This document shows, piece after piece, positions 1 through 7,387 of a stretch of DNA of 64,000 nt. A model generated the notes under the pieces. That model saw only the letters and a list, made by a program, of their open reading frames with translations, was not told the origin of the DNA and ran no database searches. This DNA comes from Streptomyces sp. NBC_00670. Its GTDB lineage: Bacteria > Actinomycetota > Actinomycetes > Streptomycetales > Streptomycetaceae. The DNA lies in contig NZ_CP109017.1 in NCBI RefSeq assembly GCF_036226765.1, forward strand, positions 3,978,501 to 4,042,500. Direction: 5' to 3'. The translations under genes and the position numbers were made by a program. Every line of letters starts with the position of its first letter. Within the stretch, counting starts at the first letter, position 1.

Positions 1-551
1 GTCCCCTCCGCCGGCCCCAACACCTCCCGCACACTCTCCGCCGCCCAGTCGAACTGCAACGCCCGCAACCTCCGCTGCACCGCCTGCGCCGTCGCCACGT
101 CCCGCATCCACCCGGACGTCACCCCGAAGAACCGGTCCCCGGCCACGCACGCCGCCCCGAGCAGCAGCGCGAGATACGCCCACGGCACCGCCCCGCCGAC
201 CACCCCGGTCACGTCGAGCAGCGGCAGCACCGCCCCGCACACACCCCCCGCCGCCGCCCCGCCCCGCAGCACCCGCGCCGCCCGCCGCTTGCCGACCCGG
301 TCGGCGAGGTACCACGCGACGGTGTCGAGCGCCCCGCGCTCCACCCACAGGTACAGCTCGTGCAGCCGTTCGGCCGGCTCCCCCCAGTCACCCTGCGGAA
401 ACGGCCGCCCGGCAAGGTCGACCGGCCACGGCCGCACACCCCCGCCGCCCCGGACGCCCCCTTCGCCGCGGCCATTGCCTTCACCCCGGCCGTCCCCCTC
501 GCCCCGGCCACCCCGGCGCGGACCCTCCGGCTGCACTCCCGGCTGACTCAC
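1..551 (-). CDS. SLATT-like two-TM membrane protein (3' end outside window)
   Basis: The gene reads leftward from a GTG at 549-551, with an AGGAGG ribosome site at 561-566, and stays open to the window edge. The N-terminal 40 residues are Gly/Arg/Glu-rich low complexity. They are followed by a helix-rich segment (EPAERLHELYLWVERGALD) and two hydrophobic helices at about residues 94-112 and 117-137, then a basic amphipathic tail. This is the SLATT layout: two membrane helices with a cytosolic helical domain, a family proposed to act as membrane effectors in conflict or stress systems. A stand-alone copy beside the YbaB/RecR genes suggests a housekeeping role, but none is demonstrated. Family assignment is from pattern memory; the C-terminus is not visible. 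Confidence 0.6.
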   Translation of the reverse strand, partial: MSQPGVQPEGPRRGGRGEGDGRGEGNGRGEGGVRGGGGVRPWPVDLAGRPFPQGDWGEPAERLHELYLWVERGALDTVAWYLADRVGKRRAARVLRGGAAAGGVCGAVLPLLDVTGVVGGAVPWAYLALLLGAACVAGDRFFGVTSGWMRDVATAQAVQRRLRALQFDWAAESVREVLGPAEG

Positions 552-789
552 CCGGCACTCCCTCCTGACGGCACGGCCCCGGCCCCCTTCCTACCGCCCA
601 ATGAGTGGCGATGGAGAGCGTTTCGCCGCTTATCCGCCAGGACGGGGGGCTTGGTCAGGTATAGGGCGCCCCTCGATTTCACTCGAAAGAGTGGCGGGGC
701 GCAGGGGCCGGGGAGCACGTAGGCTCGTGCCGAGAGGAAAAGCGAGCCGCGCGGAAGCGCGCACGTGCCGTACCCGACAGGAGCTGATC

Positions 790-1131
790 GTGATCCCCGG
801 TGGTGGCCAGCCCAACATGCAGCAGTTGCTGCAGCAGGCCCAGAAGATGCAAGCGGACCTCGCCCAGGCCCAGGAGGAACTGGCGCGCACGGAGGTCGAC
901 GGGCAGTCGGGCGGCGGCCTGGTGAAGGCGACCGTGACCGGTTCCGGCGAGCTCAGGGCGCTCAAGATCGACCCGAAGGCGGTGGACCCGGAGGACACCG
1001 AGACCCTCGCCGACCTGGTCGTCGCGGCCGTCCAGGCGGCCAACGAGAACGCGCAGACCCTCCAGCAGCAGAAGCTCGGCCCGCTGGCCCAGGGACTGGG
1101 CGGCGGCGGCATCCCCGGCCTGCCGTTCTGA
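790..1131 (+). CDS. YbaB/EbfC family nucleoid-associated protein
   Basis: The predicted 113-residue protein fits YbaB/EbfC, small homodimeric DNA-binding proteins usually encoded between dnaX and recR. The Gln-rich start (NMQQLLQQAQKMQADL) and the core segment VKATVTGSGELRALKIDP are typical. The GTG at 790 has an AGGAG about 6 nt upstream and removes a long unlikely N-terminal extension that would start at 601. recR follows in the same direction after 111 bp, so the two are probably co-transcribed. The C-terminus ends in the Gly-rich GGGGIPGLPF often seen in actinobacterial members. Confidence 0.95.
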   Translation: MIPGGGQPNMQQLLQQAQKMQADLAQAQEELARTEVDGQSGGGLVKATVTGSGELRALKIDPKAVDPEDTETLADLVVAAVQAANENAQTLQQQKLGPLAQGLGGGGIPGLPF

Positions 1132-1242
1132 CGTCTTTCCGACGTCCCTTCTAAGTGGCACGGCGGCCAACTACCGTACGTACCAAGGAACCGAGCCCGG
1201 CACCGCACGCAGTACCGGGTTCACGCGGGAAAGGCACATCCG

Positions 1243-1842
1243 TTGTACGAAGGCGTGGTCCAGGACCTCATCGACGAGCTGGGGCGGCTACCCGGCGTCG
1301 GTCCCAAGAGCGCGCAGCGGATCGCCTTCCACATCCTCCAGGCGGAGCCGACCGACGTACGGCGCCTCGCGCAGGCGCTGCTCGAGGTCAAGGCGAAGGT
1401 CCGCTTCTGCGCGGTGTGCGGCAACGTCGCCCAGGAGGAGCAGTGCGCCATCTGCCGTGACCCCCGTCGCGACCCGGCCGTCATCTGCGTGGTGGAGGAG
1501 CCGAAGGACGTGGTCGCCATCGAGCGCACCCGCGAGTTCCGCGGCCGGTACCACGTGCTGGGCGGCGCCATCAGCCCGATCGAGGGCGTCGGCCCCGACG
1601 ATCTGCGCATCCGCGAGCTGCTCGCCCGGCTCGCGGACGGCGCGGTCAACGAGCTGATCCTGGCCACGGACCCCAACCTGGAGGGTGAGGCCACCGCCAC
1701 GTACCTCGCCCGGATGATCAAACCCATGGGCCTCAAGGTCACCCGCCTGGCCAGCGGCCTCCCGGTGGGCGGCGACCTGGAATACGCGGACGAGGTCACC
1801 CTCGGCCGCGCCTTCGAGGGGAGACGACTCCTAGATGTCTGA
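1243..1842 (+). CDS. recR: Recombination mediator RecR
   Basis: The 199-residue product has the full RecR architecture: a helix-hairpin-helix (LPGVGPKSAQRIAFH, about residues 16-30), a C4 zinc finger (C56, C59, C68, C71), then a Toprim domain (about 80-175) and a C-terminal Walker-B-like segment. RecR works with RecO (and RecF) to load RecA on gapped single-stranded DNA. It starts with TTG at 1243 in MYEGVVQDL, the conserved family start. Its stop overlaps the start of the DUF5063 gene by 8 bp, indicating translational coupling. Confidence 0.97.
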   Translation: MYEGVVQDLIDELGRLPGVGPKSAQRIAFHILQAEPTDVRRLAQALLEVKAKVRFCAVCGNVAQEEQCAICRDPRRDPAVICVVEEPKDVVAIERTREFRGRYHVLGGAISPIEGVGPDDLRIRELLARLADGAVNELILATDPNLEGEATATYLARMIKPMGLKVTRLASGLPVGGDLEYADEVTLGRAFEGRRLLDV

Positions 1843-2494
1843 CGCCACGCTGCACTCCAAGACCCAGAACCCGGACGACTTCGCGGTCCAGGTCGCCGAC
1901 CAGATCGAGAGCTTCCTGGTCGCCGTCACCGAGGTCGCCCGGGGCGACGAGCCGGACTCGGCCGTCCCGTTCCTCCTCCTGGAGGTCTCCCAGCTGCTGC
2001 TGGCCGGCGGCCGGCTCGGTGCGCACGAGGACTTCCTCCCCGAGGAGCGCTACGAGCCCGACCCGGGCCCCGAGCCGGACGTCGACGAACTGCGCGAACG
2101 CCTGGCCAGGATGCTGGACCCGGTGGACGTCTACTCGGAGGTCTTCGACCCCTACGAGCCCCGCAAGGCCCCGGTCCCGGCCCGCATCTCGGACGACCTC
2201 GCGGACGTCATCACCGACCTGCGCCACGGCATGGCCCACTACCGCGCGGGCCGCTCCACCGAGGCCCTGTGGTGGTGGCAGTTCTCTTACTTCTCCAACT
2301 GGGGCTCCACCGCCTCCGCCACCCTGCGCGCCCTCCAGTCCCTGGTCGCCCACGTCCGCCTCAACCAGCCCCTGGAGGAACTGGACGGCCTCGACACCGA
2401 CCAGGATCTCGGCGACGAGATCCTCGCGGAGGAGGCGGGCCGGGTCATGGCGGAGGAGATCGGCGAGCCGCTGGGCGTGCGCCCGGTCGTCTGA
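1835..2494 (+). CDS. DUF5063 domain-containing protein
   Basis: A 219-residue acidic soluble protein beginning at an ATG that overlaps the recR stop. It carries the actinobacterial DUF5063 layout: an N-terminal helical segment (VADQIESFLVAVTEVARG) and a C-terminal segment rich in aromatic residues around WWWQFSYFSNWG. No signal peptide, membrane helix or catalytic motif is visible. Tight coupling to recR suggests co-expression with recombination genes, but its function is not known to me. Confidence 0.9.
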   Translation: MSDATLHSKTQNPDDFAVQVADQIESFLVAVTEVARGDEPDSAVPFLLLEVSQLLLAGGRLGAHEDFLPEERYEPDPGPEPDVDELRERLARMLDPVDVYSEVFDPYEPRKAPVPARISDDLADVITDLRHGMAHYRAGRSTEALWWWQFSYFSNWGSTASATLRALQSLVAHVRLNQPLEELDGLDTDQDLGDEILAEEAGRVMAEEIGEPLGVRPVV

Positions 2495-2507
2495 CACCCC
2501 GCGCCAC

Positions 2508-2912
2508 TCACCGGCGCGGGCGGGCCACGGCTCCGTGCAGCGCCGCCGCGTCCACATGGGGCGCGGTCGGTGTCGGCGCGCTGTACCAGCGCAGCGGCCA
2601 GGTGTTGCCTTCCAGCGCGGGGATGCCGATGTAGGTGACCGTGCGGTCGTCCCGGCAGGGGAGCTGCTGTACCCCGGCCGGCCAGTCGTACCGCCGTACG
2701 GTGCCGGGCGGGAGCAGGAAGTACACCCAGCGCCCCCGCGCCGCCTCGCACACGATCGGCCCCGCGTCCTCGTCCGTCGCCTCGATCAGATGGTCGGCGA
2801 CCAGTTCCCCGCGCAGCCCCTCGATCCGCACGGCGTCGAAGTGGACGCCGGTCACATGCAGCCGGTGACCGGAAGGTGGGACCCACACGGGCCGGTGAAT
2901 TGTGTCCGTCAT
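2508..2912 (-). CDS. Hypothetical protein divergent from DUF5753 regulator
   Basis: About 134 residues starting at the ATG at 2910-2912 (a GTG two codons upstream is also possible). The sequence is soluble and has regular hydrophobic alternation (WVPPSGHRLHVTGVHFDAVR, then GRWVYFLLPPGTV), which looks like a small beta-rich domain rather than a shadow frame. It is divergent from the XRE regulator with less than 90 bp between starts, and it is convergent with the DUF5063 gene. Genes of this kind often accompany DUF5753/DUF397 pairs in Streptomyces. I do not recognise a domain. Confidence 0.7.
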   Translation of the reverse strand: MTDTIHRPVWVPPSGHRLHVTGVHFDAVRIEGLRGELVADHLIEATDEDAGPIVCEAARGRWVYFLLPPGTVRRYDWPAGVQQLPCRDDRTVTYIGIPALEGNTWPLRWYSAPTPTAPHVDAAALHGAVARPRR

Positions 2913-2996
2913 GGTCACACTGTGCCGCCCGCCTCTCTACGCTCGGTAGCGACCCGGGGGATACGCGCCCCGGCGTACCCGTCGGAGGTGGTTGCC

Positions 2997-3809
2997 GTGC
3001 CCGGCCAGAACAACTCCCAGCCGCCCGTCGCCTGGCGCTACAGCGGCAACCAGATGAAACGCTGGCGCACGAAGGCGAACATCAGCCGCGAGCAGCTCGC
3101 CGAGGCGGCGTGCTACTCCCCGGACACCATCAAGTCCATGGAGCAGGGGGTGCGTATGCCGACGCCGCGCGTCCTGGACGTCGCGGACGAACTGTGCCGC
3201 GCGGAGGGGTTGTTGAGCGCGGCGAAGGACTACTTGCTGCGCGAACGGTTCCCGGCACGGGCCCAGGACTTCATGGAGCGGGAGAAGGAGGCGATCAGTC
3301 TCTGGTGGTACGACACCCTTTACGTCCCTGGCTTGTTGCAGACCGAGGCGTACGCGCGTGCCTTGATCCAGAACCACGTGCCGCCGCTGGACAACGAGAC
3401 TGCGGAGGAGCGGGTCGCCGCCCGCTTGGAGAGGCAGGAGATCCTCACTGGGCGGAAACCGCCGGTGGCTCTCAGCTTCGTGCTCTACGAAGCGGCTCTG
3501 CGGAACCCGCAGGTAGACAAGGAACAGTTGCGTCGCCTGCTGGAGGTGTCCCGCTTCTGGAACGTCACCATGCAGGTGCTTCCGTTCGACCGGATCTGCG
3601 CGGTCGCGCTGCTCGGACCCGTAGTACTGCTCGAAACGCGTGACCACGAACGGTTCGCTTACGCGGAAGGCCAGTTGGGCAGCGAACTGACGGCTGAACC
3701 GGGGGCTGTCAGCCGCGCGTCGGAGCGGCTTAGCATGATCCGGGCGCAGGCCCTCGGCCCTGATGAGTCGACCTGTTTCGTCGAGCGGATGGTGGACCGC
3801 CATGAATGA
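2997..3809 (+). CDS. XRE-family regulator with DUF5753 domain
   Basis: The real start is the GTG at 2997, preceded by GGAGG with 8-nt spacing; a much longer in-frame ORF beginning near 2019 is read-through of the DUF5063 region in another frame. The 270-residue protein has an N-terminal helix-turn-helix of XRE type (about residues 15-70, with SREQLAEAACYSPDTIKSME) and a C-terminal DUF5753 domain (about 88-265), which includes WWYDTLYVPGLLQTEAYAR. This architecture defines the WhiJ-like regulators of Streptomyces, which are paired with small DUF397 proteins. The stop overlaps the DUF397 gene by 8 bp. The ligand and DNA targets are unknown. Confidence 0.93.
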   Translation: MPGQNNSQPPVAWRYSGNQMKRWRTKANISREQLAEAACYSPDTIKSMEQGVRMPTPRVLDVADELCRAEGLLSAAKDYLLRERFPARAQDFMEREKEAISLWWYDTLYVPGLLQTEAYARALIQNHVPPLDNETAEERVAARLERQEILTGRKPPVALSFVLYEAALRNPQVDKEQLRRLLEVSRFWNVTMQVLPFDRICAVALLGPVVLLETRDHERFAYAEGQLGSELTAEPGAVSRASERLSMIRAQALGPDESTCFVERMVDRHE

Positions 3810-4050
3810 CCAACTGCACTGGACCAAATCCAGCTACAGCGACTCCGAGGGCGGTGCCTGCGTAGAGATCGCCCTGGCCTGGTTCAAGTCCAGTTACAGC
3901 GACAGCGAGGGCGGCAACTGCGTCGAGGTCGCCCACTGCGACCTCGTCCACGTCCGTGACTCCAAGGCGGCCCCCTCGGGCCCCGAACTCCGTATCGCCG
4001 CGCCCGCCTGGTCGGACGCGCTGCGGGCGGTGCTCGACGGCAAAATGTGA
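3802..4050 (+). CDS. DUF397 protein with internally duplicated motif
   Basis: An 82-residue partner of the upstream DUF5753 regulator, started by the ATG at 3802 that overlaps the regulator stop. DUF397 proteins normally have one W-x-KSSYS...G..CVEVA motif followed by V.VRDSK. Here the motif occurs twice in tandem: WTKSSYSDSEGGACVEIAL and then WFKSSYSDSEGGNCVEVAH, followed by the usual VHVRDSKAAPSGPELR tail and a C-terminal W. The duplication is also visible at DNA level (about 3829-3936). The pair likely acts together in developmental or stress regulation. Confidence 0.93.
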   Translation: MNDQLHWTKSSYSDSEGGACVEIALAWFKSSYSDSEGGNCVEVAHCDLVHVRDSKAAPSGPELRIAAPAWSDALRAVLDGKM

Positions 4051-4248
4051 TGCCGGGCACTTTCCGCGTGGCCGGAGCGTTCCTCGGGCAGAAGCCGCTC
4101 GGGCACGACGTCCGACGGAGTACGTCGTCCCGGAGTGGCCGGTGGTTTCCGCAGGAAACCGGGGTGATCACGCCATGAGCGGGACATCTCACCATGCGGT
4201 ATCCCGGAAGGGAGATTCGGCCGCTCGATAGACTGAGCCGACCGCGCC

Positions 4249-4264
4249 GTACATACCTATGTGC
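4249..4264. promoter_or_regulatory. Imperfect palindrome upstream of ask
   Basis: GTACATA-CC-TATGTGC is an inverted repeat with 6 of 7 matching pairs, lying 40-55 bp upstream of the ask start codon at 4304. Its position fits an operator or part of the promoter. No regulator is identified. Confidence 0.3.
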
Positions 4265-4303
4265 GGACATCGCGGACAGAGACGGACTGAGCGAGGAGCG
4301 CAC

Positions 4304-5608
4304 GTGGGCCTTGTCGTGCAGAAGTACGGAGGCTCCTCCGTAGCCGATGCCGAGGGCATCAAGCGCGTCGCCAAGCGGATCGTGGAAGCCAAGAAGAACG
4401 GCAACCAGGTGGTTGTCGTGGTCTCCGCGATGGGCGACACGACGGACGAGCTGATCGATCTCGCCGAGCAGGTATCGCCGATCCCTGCCGGGCGCGAGCT
4501 CGACATGCTGCTGACCGCGGGAGAGCGGATCTCCATGGCCCTGCTGGCCATGGCGATCAAAAACCTGGGCCACGAGGCGCAGAGCTTCACCGGCAGCCAG
4601 GCCGGTGTGATCACCGACTCGGTCCACAACAAGGCGCGGATCATCGACGTCACGCCCGGCCGCATCCGCACCGCGCTCGACGAGGGCAACATCTGCATCG
4701 TCGCCGGTTTCCAGGGTGTCAGCCAGGTGGGCAAGGACATCACCACGCTGGGCCGCGGCGGCTCCGACACCACGGCCGTCGCGCTGGCGGCGGCGCTGGA
4801 CGCGGAGGTGTGCGAGATCTACACCGACGTGGACGGCGTGTTCACCGCCGACCCGCGGGTGGTGAAGAAGGCCCGGAAGATCGACTGGATCTCCTTCGAG
4901 GACATGCTCGAGCTGGCCGCCTCCGGGTCCAAGGTGCTGCTCCACCGCTGTGTGGAGTACGCCCGCCGCTACAACATCCCGATCCACGTCCGCTCGTCCT
5001 TCAGCGGACTCCAGGGCACGTGGGTCAGTAGCGAGCCGATCAAGCCGGCGCAGTCGGCACAGCACGTATCGCAAGGGGAACCAAAGGTGGAGCAGGCCAT
5101 CATCTCCGGGGTCGCGCACGACACCTCGGAGGCCAAGATCACCGTCGTCGGCGTGCCCGACAAGCCGGGTGAGGCCGCGGCGATCTTCCGCGCCATCGCG
5201 GACGCCGAGATCAACATCGACATGGTGGTGCAGAACGTCTCCGCCGCGTCCACGGGGCTGACGGACATCTCCTTCACCCTGCCCAAGGCCGAGGGCCGCA
5301 AGGCGATCGACGCGCTGGAGAAGGCGCGTGACGTCATCGGCTTCGACTCGCTCCGTTACGACGACCAGATCGGCAAGATCTCCCTGGTCGGCGCGGGCAT
5401 GAAGACCAACCCCGGGGTCACCGCCGGGTTCTTCGAGGCGCTCAGCGACGCGGGCGTCAACATCGAGCTGATCTCGACCTCCGAGATCCGCATCTCGGTC
5501 GTCACCCGCAAGGACGACGTCCCGGAGGCCGTCCGCGCGGTCCACAGCGCGTTCGGCCTCGACTCCGACAGCGACGAGGCAGTCGTCTACGGAGGCACGG
5601 GTCGATGA
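4304..5608 (+). CDS. ask: Aspartate kinase
   Basis: Aspartokinase phosphorylates L-aspartate at the head of lysine, threonine, methionine and diaminopimelate synthesis. The 434-residue product starts at GTG 4304, behind GAGGAG at 4291-4296. The kinase domain shows KYGGSSVAD (residues 6-14) and GRGGSDTTA (about 149). Two C-terminal ACT domains follow (from about residue 265 and about 347), the usual site of Lys/Thr feedback. An in-frame GTG at 5087 with its own AAGGGGA site would yield the separate beta subunit (MEQAIISGVAHDTSEAKITV), as in corynebacterial lysC. The gene is followed by asd. Confidence 0.97.
   Translation: MGLVVQKYGGSSVADAEGIKRVAKRIVEAKKNGNQVVVVVSAMGDTTDELIDLAEQVSPIPAGRELDMLLTAGERISMALLAMAIKNLGHEAQSFTGSQAGVITDSVHNKARIIDVTPGRIRTALDEGNICIVAGFQGVSQVGKDITTLGRGGSDTTAVALAAALDAEVCEIYTDVDGVFTADPRVVKKARKIDWISFEDMLELAASGSKVLLHRCVEYARRYNIPIHVRSSFSGLQGTWVSSEPIKPAQSAQHVSQGEPKVEQAIISGVAHDTSEAKITVVGVPDKPGEAAAIFRAIADAEINIDMVVQNVSAASTGLTDISFTLPKAEGRKAIDALEKARDVIGFDSLRYDDQIGKISLVGAGMKTNPGVTAGFFEALSDAGVNIELISTSEIRISVVTRKDDVPEAVRAVHSAFGLDSDSDEAVVYGGTGR
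5073..5089 (+). promoter_or_regulatory. Internal ribosome site and GTG start for aspartokinase beta subunit
   Basis: AAGGGGA at about 5073-5079 lies 7 nt before an in-frame GTG at 5087-5089 (residue 262 of aspartokinase). The codon opens the ACT-domain half. In corynebacteria and mycobacteria the beta subunit of the alpha2beta2 enzyme is made from an equivalent internal start. Confidence 0.6.
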
Positions 5609-5654
5609 CCCCGGACCCCCCACGCGCCCCGGCCACCGTCCCACCCAGACCCGG

Positions 5655-5765
5655 CCCGGGGCTCGTGGGGGCGCCCGCGCCCCGTAAGGGGCGCGGGGCT
5701 GTGCCGATCAGCGGCTCCGCCGCGGGGCGCGAGCAACCACAGCGCACCCGCAGTCGCGACAAAAC
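5655..5765. repeat. Dispersed GC-rich palindromic repeat between ask and asd
   Basis: Contains a hairpin GCGCCCC-GTAA-GGGGCGC (5677-5694), then GGGGCGCGGGGCTGTG and GCGGCTCCGCCGCGGGGC. The same blocks recur at 11965-12060, and a related arm at about 42926-42952, so this is a member of a dispersed intergenic family common in Streptomyces. It sits 70 bp after the ask stop and could act as a terminator or mRNA-stability element between ask and asd. It has no stop codon in the asd frame, which creates an artificial long ORF. Confidence 0.7.
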
Positions 5766-5874
5766 CGCACCACCCCCCACCCCAGGCGCCGCAGGTGCAG
5801 GCCCCGCACGGACCCGCACCCCTCAGCCGGCCGTCGGCCAAGCCGCCCCGTCGGCCCAGCACAGGGACAAACCC

Positions 5875-6912
5875 GTGCTGGCAGTGGCCGGCGCCACCGG
5901 CGCCCTCGGTACCGTCATGCTCCGCATCCTCTCCCAACGCGCCGACATCTGGGGCGAGATCCGCCTGCTCGCCTCCCCCCGCTCGGCCGGCCGCAAGCTG
6001 ACCGTCCGCGGCGAGGAGACCGAGGTGGCCGAGCTCGACGAGGCCGCCCTCACCGGCGTCGACGTCGCCCTGTTCTGCGTCCCCGAGGACGTCGCCCGCG
6101 CATGGGCCCCCGTCGCCGCCGCCCGTGGCGCCGTCGTCGTCGACAACTCCGCCGCCTTCCGGGCGGCGGCCGACGTCCCCCTGGTCGTCCCCGAGGTCAA
6201 CGCGCACACCGCCCGTGTGCGCCCCCGCGGCATCCTCGCCAGCCCCGGCTGCACCACGCTCACGATGATCGTGGCAATGGGCGCGCTGCACGCCGAGTTC
6301 GGCCTGCGCGAGCTGGTCGTCTCCTCGTACCAGGCGGTGAGCGGCGCGGGCCGCGCGGGCGTGGAGACGCTGCGCGAGCAGCTCGCCCTCGTCGCCGGTA
6401 CGGAGCTGGGCACCCACCCCGGCGATGTGCGCCGCGCGGTGGGCGAGGCCACCGGCCCGTTCCCGGAGCCGGTCGCGCTCAACGTCGTCCCGTGGGCCGG
6501 CACGCTCGGCGAGGACGGCTGGTCCTCGGAGGAGGCCGGGCTGCGGGAGGAGACCCGCAAGGTCCTCGGCCTGCCGCAGCTGCCGCTCGCGGTCACCTGC
6601 GTCCGCGTCCCCGTGGTCACCGCCCACTCCCTCACCGTCCACGCCGGCTTCGAGAACGAGGTCACGGTCGAGGCGGCCCGGGAGATCCTGGCCACGGCCC
6701 CCGGCGTCGTCCTGTGCGACGACCCGGCGGCGGGGGAGTTCCCCACCCCGGCGGACGTGGTCGGCACGGACCCCGCATGGGTGGGCCGGGTGCGCCGGGC
6801 GCACGACGACCCCACCGCGCTCGACTTCTTCGTCTGCGCCGACAACCTCCGCAAGGGCGGCGCCCTCAACGCCGTCCAGATCGCCGAACTCGTCGCGGCG
6901 GAACGGGAGTAG
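5875..6912 (+). CDS. asd: Aspartate-semialdehyde dehydrogenase homologue with altered phosphate-binding residues
   Basis: The family reduces aspartyl-phosphate to aspartate semialdehyde, the step after Ask. I chose GTG 5875 (MLAVAGATGALG, 345 residues) with AGGGA 7 nt upstream. The frame is open back to the ATG at 5605 that overlaps the ask stop, but those 90 residues translate the dispersed repeat. Visible are the NADP-binding GATGALG, catalytic C126 in ASPGCTT, Q153 in SSYQAVSGAG, R244 in CVRVP and H251. The C-to-Q and R-to-H spacings (27 and 7) match E. coli Asd. Unusually, the Asn before the Cys is Gly125 and the Lys of the EExK motif is Gly222 (EEAGL). Both normally contact the substrate phosphate, so activity on aspartyl-phosphate is doubtful. 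Confidence 0.85.
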   Translation: MLAVAGATGALGTVMLRILSQRADIWGEIRLLASPRSAGRKLTVRGEETEVAELDEAALTGVDVALFCVPEDVARAWAPVAAARGAVVVDNSAAFRAAADVPLVVPEVNAHTARVRPRGILASPGCTTLTMIVAMGALHAEFGLRELVVSSYQAVSGAGRAGVETLREQLALVAGTELGTHPGDVRRAVGEATGPFPEPVALNVVPWAGTLGEDGWSSEEAGLREETRKVLGLPQLPLAVTCVRVPVVTAHSLTVHAGFENEVTVEAAREILATAPGVVLCDDPAAGEFPTPADVVGTDPAWVGRVRRAHDDPTALDFFVCADNLRKGGALNAVQIAELVAAERE

Positions 6913-7387
6913 GGCCCCGCGTGGGGGCTCCGTGACGGTGGCCGCGAGGGCCCTCGGAGGGCGCACGAGGGGCATCCGGCCTGCCCCTTCGGGCCTTCGG
7001 CATGCCCTATACGCTGGTCAAACCGTCAAGTATTTGTAGGATCTGTGTCAGTCCTGTGGCCGGGCCGGACCCACCTGGTCCGGACCACTTGAACCAGACC
7101 CGTACGGGAAACGAAGATTTCCTCCCCGCCTCCGTCACCGGACGCAACCGGACGGACGGCGGGGAGCGTCATTGCGTTCGCCCTTCGGGGGGGGGGCGGG
7201 CAGCGCAGGCAGGGCACAGCACAGGGGAAGAGCTGGTAGGCATGAGGGCACGGGACGTACTGTCCGCCGCCACGGGGGAAGCACGCCGGACACACGGGGC
7301 GCCCGGGCGCACACCGCTGAAGCGCGTGCGACGGGGCGCACCCGAACCCGCGTACAACCCTGACGGCCCCAGGCGTGTCCAACAGGC
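6913..7387. other. Intergenic region upstream of ECF sigma factor
   Basis: No convincing gene in 475 bp. It holds a weak G/C hairpin just after the asd stop (GGGCCCC...GGGGGC), an AT-richer patch around 7016-7055 that could carry a promoter, and the exact palindrome at 7076-7087. The remainder looks like a long leader for the sigma-factor gene. Confidence 0.5.
7076..7087. promoter_or_regulatory. Perfect 12-bp palindrome TGGTCCGGACCA
   Basis: TGGTCCGGACCA is its own reverse complement. It lies about 300 bp upstream of the sigma gene start. It resembles the DasR-type site ACTGGTCTAGACCACT, with which the surrounding 16-mer (CCTGGTCCGGACCACT) shares 13 positions, but differs in the central TA. 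The assignment is tentative. Confidence 0.35.

Noticed and set aside
2019..3809. A 596-codon ORF spanning the DUF5063 region and the XRE regulator
   Set aside because: The first two thirds have Ser/Thr/Arg/Pro-rich out-of-frame composition. The GTG at 2997 with GGAGG gives a complete XRE/DUF5753 protein.
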